The notes beneath the pieces were generated by a model. It searched no databases. It was not told the DNA's origin and saw nothing but the letters and a program-made list of their open reading frames with translations. From positions 756,501-820,500 of the forward strand of contig NZ_JAUCBS010000013.1 in NCBI RefSeq assembly GCF_034676705.1: 64,000 nucleotides of DNA, in the 5' to 3' direction. A program made the position numbers and the translations under genes. Position 1 is the first letter of the stretch; each line of letters starts with the position of its first letter. Of the stretch, positions 60,796 to 64,000 are shown piece by piece. The DNA comes from Gemmobacter sp. GTDB taxonomy: Bacteria; Pseudomonadota; Alphaproteobacteria; Rhodobacterales; Rhodobacteraceae.

Positions 60796-62427
60796 ATGAC
60801 TGGCCATGTGCTGGGCCCTTCGGGGCATGTCGATACCTTCACGCGCGACAACCTGCCGCCGGCCGACCAGTGGCCGGACCTGCTGCTGGACGGGTTCGAC
60901 TACCCCGAATGGATCAACGCGGCGGTGGAACTGACCGACCGCATGGTCGAACGCGGCTTCGGCGATCATACCGCGCTGATCGGCAATGGCCGGATGCGCA
61001 GCTACAAGGAACTGACCGACTGGACCAACCGCCTGGCCCATGCGCTGGTCGAGGATTACGGGGTCAAGCCGGGCAACCGGGTGCTGATCCGGTCGGCGAA
61101 CAATCCGGCGATGGTGGCCTGCTGGCTGGCGGCGACCAAGGCGGGGGCGGTGGTGGTGAACACCATGCCGATGCTGCGGGCGGGCGAGCTGGCGCAGATC
61201 GTCGACAAGGCGGAAATCGGCGTGGCGCTGTGCGATACCCGGCTGATGGACGAAATGGTCGAATGCGCCAAGGGATCGCTGCATCTGCACACCGTCGTCG
61301 GCTTTGACGGCACGGCGAACCACGATGCCGAACTGGACCGCGCCGCGCTGAAGAAAACCGTGCGGTTCGAGGCGGTGAAGACCGGGCGCGATGATGTGGC
61401 GCTGCTGGGTTTTACCTCGGGCACCACGGGGCATCCCAAGGCCACGATGCATTTCCACCGCGATATCCTGATCATCGCCGATGCCTATGCCCGCGAGGTG
61501 CTGAACCCCACGCCCGAGGATGTGTTCGTCGGCTCGCCGCCGCTGGCGTTTACCTTTGGTCTGGGCGGGCTGGCGGTGTTCCCGCTGCGCTTTGGCGCGG
61601 CGGCCTGCCTGCTGGAAAACGCCTCGCCCCCCAACCTGATCGACCTGATCCAGCAGTACAAGGCGACCATCTGCTTTACCGCGCCCACCGCCTATCGCGT
61701 GATGATCAAGGCGATGAAGGAAGGGGCCGACCTGTCGTCGCTGCGCGCGGCCGTCAGTGCCGGCGAAACGCTGCCCGGCCCGGTCTACGAGGAATGGATG
61801 GAGCGCACCGGCAAGCCCATGCTGGATGGCATCGGCGCCACGGAAATGCTGCATATCTTCATCTCGAACCGTTTCGGCGACCACCGCCCGGCCTGCACCG
61901 GCAAGCCGCTGACCGGCTATCAGGCCAGGATCGTCGATGACGAGGGCAACGAGATGCCGCGGGGCGAGGTGGGCCGGCTGGCCGTGCGCGGGCCGATCGG
62001 CTGCCGCTACATGGCCGATGACCGGCAGCTGAAATATGTCCAGAACGGTTGGAACATTACCGGCGACGCCTTCTGGCAGGATGCCGACGGCTATTTCCAC
62101 TTTGCCGCCCGCAACGACGACATGATCGTGTCCGCCGGTTACAACATCGCCGGCCCCGATGTCGAAGCGGCGTTGCTGAAGCACCCGGACGTGCTGGAAT
62201 GCGCGGTGATCGGAGAACACGACGATGCCCGCGGCCAGGTCGTTTCGGCCTATGTCGTGCTGGCCCATGGCGTGCAGCCGGGACCGGACGAGGTGAAGAT
62301 CCTGCAAGACCACGTCAAGGCAACCATCGCGCCGTACAAGTACCCCCGCCGGGTGCATTTCGTGGGCGCGCTGCCGAAAACCGCCAGCGGCAAGATCCAG
62401 CGCTTTCTGCTGCGCAAGGGGGATTGA
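60796..62427 (+). CDS. abmG: 2-Aminobenzoate-CoA ligase (benzoate-CoA ligase family)
   Basis: A 543-residue AMP-forming acyl-CoA synthetase. The P-loop is LLGFTSGTTGHPKATMH, the A8 region GYNIAGPDVEAALL and the catalytic Lys is in KTASGKIQRFLL. Benzoate-CoA ligase-family members activate aromatic acids; the operon points to 2-aminobenzoate, giving 2-aminobenzoyl-CoA for the monooxygenase. GGGAGA precedes the start. Substrate cannot be read from sequence alone; benzoate or hydroxybenzoate are alternatives. Confidence 0.88.
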   Translation: MTGHVLGPSGHVDTFTRDNLPPADQWPDLLLDGFDYPEWINAAVELTDRMVERGFGDHTALIGNGRMRSYKELTDWTNRLAHALVEDYGVKPGNRVLIRSANNPAMVACWLAATKAGAVVVNTMPMLRAGELAQIVDKAEIGVALCDTRLMDEMVECAKGSLHLHTVVGFDGTANHDAELDRAALKKTVRFEAVKTGRDDVALLGFTSGTTGHPKATMHFHRDILIIADAYAREVLNPTPEDVFVGSPPLAFTFGLGGLAVFPLRFGAAACLLENASPPNLIDLIQQYKATICFTAPTAYRVMIKAMKEGADLSSLRAAVSAGETLPGPVYEEWMERTGKPMLDGIGATEMLHIFISNRFGDHRPACTGKPLTGYQARIVDDEGNEMPRGEVGRLAVRGPIGCRYMADDRQLKYVQNGWNITGDAFWQDADGYFHFAARNDDMIVSAGYNIAGPDVEAALLKHPDVLECAVIGEHDDARGQVVSAYVVLAHGVQPGPDEVKILQDHVKATIAPYKYPRRVHFVGALPKTASGKIQRFLLRKGD

Positions 62428-62447
62428 CCCTACACATCGGCGGCCCC

Positions 62448-62468
62448 TTCATCTGTCCGCAAATATCC
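62448..62468 (-). repeat. GATATTTG dispersed element, reverse copy
   Basis: TTCATCTGTCC-GC-AAATATCC, identical to the element at 36017-36037 except the two central bases. It follows the aminobenzoate operon and is adjacent to a hairpin. Confidence 0.6.
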
Positions 62469-62475
62469 CGGGGGT

Positions 62476-62493
62476 GCGGGGGCTGGCCCCCGC
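62476..62493 (+). terminator. GC-rich stem-loop after the aminobenzoate operon
   Basis: GCGGGGGC (62476-62483) and GCCCCCGC (62486-62493) form a tight hairpin 50 bases after abmG. A mixed C/T tract follows, so termination is plausible but weak. Confidence 0.45.
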
Positions 62494-62580
62494 TCCTGCT
62501 CTGTCCCGCTTCGCTGCGATTGCATTTCCCGGCCCTACGGCTTATCTGCGGGGCTCCAACCCGCCAATCGAGGGCCCGAG

Positions 62581-63498
62581 ATGAACTGGATCACCAACTA
62601 CGTCCGACCCAAGATCAACTCGCTGTTCTCGCGCCGCGAGGTGCCAGAGAACCTGTGGACCAAATGCCCCGAATGCGGGACGATGCTGTTTCACCGCGAG
62701 CTGGCCGACAATCTGAATGTCTGTTCCAACTGCGACCACCACATGGCGATCACCCCGCGCGACCGCTTCGCGGCGCTGTTCGACGGCGGGATCTTCGTCG
62801 AGGTCAAGGTGCCCGAGCCGGTGGCCGACCCGCTGCATTTCAAGGACCAGAAGAAATACCCCGAGCGGATGAAGGCCGCGCAGAAATCCACCGGCGAGAA
62901 AGAGGCGATGCTGGTCGCCGAGGGCGAGGTGCTGCGCACCCCCATCGTCGCCGCGGCACAGGATTTCGCCTTCATGGGCGGGTCGATGGGGATGTATGTC
63001 GGCAATGCGTTCATCGCCGGCGCCCGCCGCGCGGTGGAACTGAAACGGCCCTTCGTGGTGTTTTCGGCTGCCGGTGGCGCGCGCATGCAGGAAGGCATCC
63101 TGTCGCTGATGCAGATGCCGCGCACCACCGTCGCCATCGAGATGCTGAAGGAAGCCGGGCTGCCCTATATCGTGGTCCTGACCCATCCGACCACCGGGGG
63201 CGTGACCGCCAGCTATGCCATGCTGGGCGATGTGCAGATTGCCGAGCCGAACGCGCTGATCTGTTTTGCCGGCCCGCGCGTCATCGAACAGACCATCCGC
63301 GAAAAGCTGCCCGAAGGGTTCCAGCGCGCGGAATATCTGCTGGATCACGGCATGCTGGACCGGGTGACCCATCGCAAGGCGCTGCGGGATGAACTGGTGA
63401 CCATCCTGCGCATGCTGACCAACCAGTCCCCCGCCATCCGGGGCGAACTGCCGCAGCCTGCGCCCGAACCTGCCGCGCCGGAAACGCCGGCCAGCTGA
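62581..63498 (+). CDS. accD: Acetyl-CoA carboxylase carboxyltransferase subunit beta
   Basis: A 305-residue AccD. The N-terminal zinc ribbon has Cys29, Cys32, Cys48 and Cys51 (CPECG, CSNCD). The carboxyltransferase core contains VVFSAAGGARMQEGILSLMQM and HPTTGGVTASYAMLGD, in parts. With AccA it transfers CO2 to acetyl-CoA for fatty-acid synthesis. The order accD-YdhR-folC is typical of Rhodobacterales. Confidence 0.96.
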   Translation: MNWITNYVRPKINSLFSRREVPENLWTKCPECGTMLFHRELADNLNVCSNCDHHMAITPRDRFAALFDGGIFVEVKVPEPVADPLHFKDQKKYPERMKAAQKSTGEKEAMLVAEGEVLRTPIVAAAQDFAFMGGSMGMYVGNAFIAGARRAVELKRPFVVFSAAGGARMQEGILSLMQMPRTTVAIEMLKEAGLPYIVVLTHPTTGGVTASYAMLGDVQIAEPNALICFAGPRVIEQTIREKLPEGFQRAEYLLDHGMLDRVTHRKALRDELVTILRMLTNQSPAIRGELPQPAPEPAAPETPAS

Positions 63499-63578
63499 CC
63501 TGCCGGCCGGATTCAGGTTCCCGCCGCGGCCGTCGCCCGCTATGCTGCGCGCGTCGCGGTTACCCAGAGGATGCAGCC

Positions 63579-63884
63579 ATGACCCTCACGCTGGTTCAGT
63601 TCGATTTCCCCTATGCCGGGCCCTGGGGCACAGAGATGACCCGGGCGATGGGCGGCCTGGCGCAGGATATTGCCGCCGAACCCGGTCTGGTCTGGAAGAT
63701 CTGGACCGAAGATCAGGCCGGGGGGCGGGCCGGCGGCATCTATCTGTTCGACAACGCCGCCGCCGCGGCCGCCTATCGCACCAAGCATGCGGCACGGCTG
63801 GCGGCCTTTGGCATCAGCGGCATCGTGGCGCACAGCTTTGACGTGAATGGCGATCTGTCGGCCATCACGCGCGCGCCGCTCTGA
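63579..63884 (+). CDS. YdhR-like small protein
   Basis: A 101-residue protein with the ferredoxin-like fold of YdhR monooxygenase-family proteins: GLVWKIWTEDQAGGRAGGIYLF, in parts, and a His/Thr/Lys helix AAYRTKHAARLAAFG. No cofactor-binding motif is seen and function is unknown. It sits between accD and folC in the same direction. Confidence 0.82.
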   Translation: MTLTLVQFDFPYAGPWGTEMTRAMGGLAQDIAAEPGLVWKIWTEDQAGGRAGGIYLFDNAAAAAAYRTKHAARLAAFGISGIVAHSFDVNGDLSAITRAPL

Positions 63885-63910
63885 CACCTGCCCACCGGAA
63901 AGACCCCGAC

Positions 63911-64000
63911 ATGACCAGCACCCCCGCCCCCGCCGGGTCGGATGCCGTTCTCCAACGGCTGATGGCCCTGCACCCCAAGATCATCGACCTGCGGCTGGAC
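63911..64000 (+). CDS. folC: Folylpolyglutamate synthase/dihydrofolate synthase, N-terminal fragment
   Basis: Only the first 30 codons are in the window. SDAVLQRLMALHPKIIDLRLD matches the FolC N-terminus of this order, in parts. The full enzyme adds glutamate to dihydropteroate and folates. Confidence 0.8.
   Translation, partial: MTSTPAPAGSDAVLQRLMALHPKIIDLRLD

Overview
The window is chromosomal DNA from an alphaproteobacterium of the order Rhodobacterales (Rhodobacter/Paracoccus-type relatives). This rests on the very high GC content, the FlaF/FlbT flagellin regulators, a flagellar cluster carrying CtrA-like boxes, the bztABCD amino-acid transporter, the Lrp-type regulator/alanine dehydrogenase pair, the accD-YdhR-folC order, and repeated extragenic GATATTTG elements that I associate with this group. 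No insertion sequence, prophage, CRISPR array, tRNA or rRNA was seen.

Layout. 1-4.5 kb: a CenR-type response regulator, two tandem small-RNA-like units, exonuclease III, a thioredoxin-TPR chaperone, a Lon-substrate-binding-domain protein, a Trm112-like protein and an HD phosphohydrolase. 4.6-35.3 kb: one large flagellar island with hook, rod, ring, export, flagellin and stator genes in several divergent operons. 35.4-43.7 kb: cytidylate kinase, bztABCD, ATP12 chaperone, RluC-type pseudouridine synthase, CrcB fluoride channel and a glutathione S-transferase. 43.8-45.7 kb: a predicted fluoroacetate dehalogenase and an RTX-repeat protein. 46-49.4 kb: rpsO and pnp flanking a NYN-LOTUS protein. 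49.6-54.2 kb: a 48-residue ORF, the Lrp regulator/ald pair, mscL, a Nu-class GST and a flavoprotein. 54.4-62.4 kb: an eight-gene operon for aerobic degradation of 2-aminobenzoate through CoA thioesters. 62.6-64 kb: accD, a YdhR-like protein and the start of folC.

How genes work together. The flagellar island supplies the MS ring, most of the export apparatus, rod, P and L rings, hook, filament and MotA/MotB stator. FliG and FliM are not in the window. Most divergent promoter regions of the island contain a spaced TTAA-N7-TTAA-like pair, matching known CtrA control of motility in this order. In the aminobenzoate operon a CoA ligase, a flavin monooxygenase fused to an Old-Yellow-Enzyme domain and beta-oxidation-type enzymes form a coherent pathway, with a MarR regulator inside the operon.

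Most interesting leads: the tandem sRNA-like pair at 871-1189; a hydrolase carrying nearly the complete fluoroacetate-dehalogenase active site close to crcB; a large uncharacterised secreted protein in the mot operon that may play a MotC-like role; a Rid protein lacking the catalytic arginine in the aminobenzoate operon; and the dispersed GATATTTG elements. All are sequence readings and inferences; no search was run.
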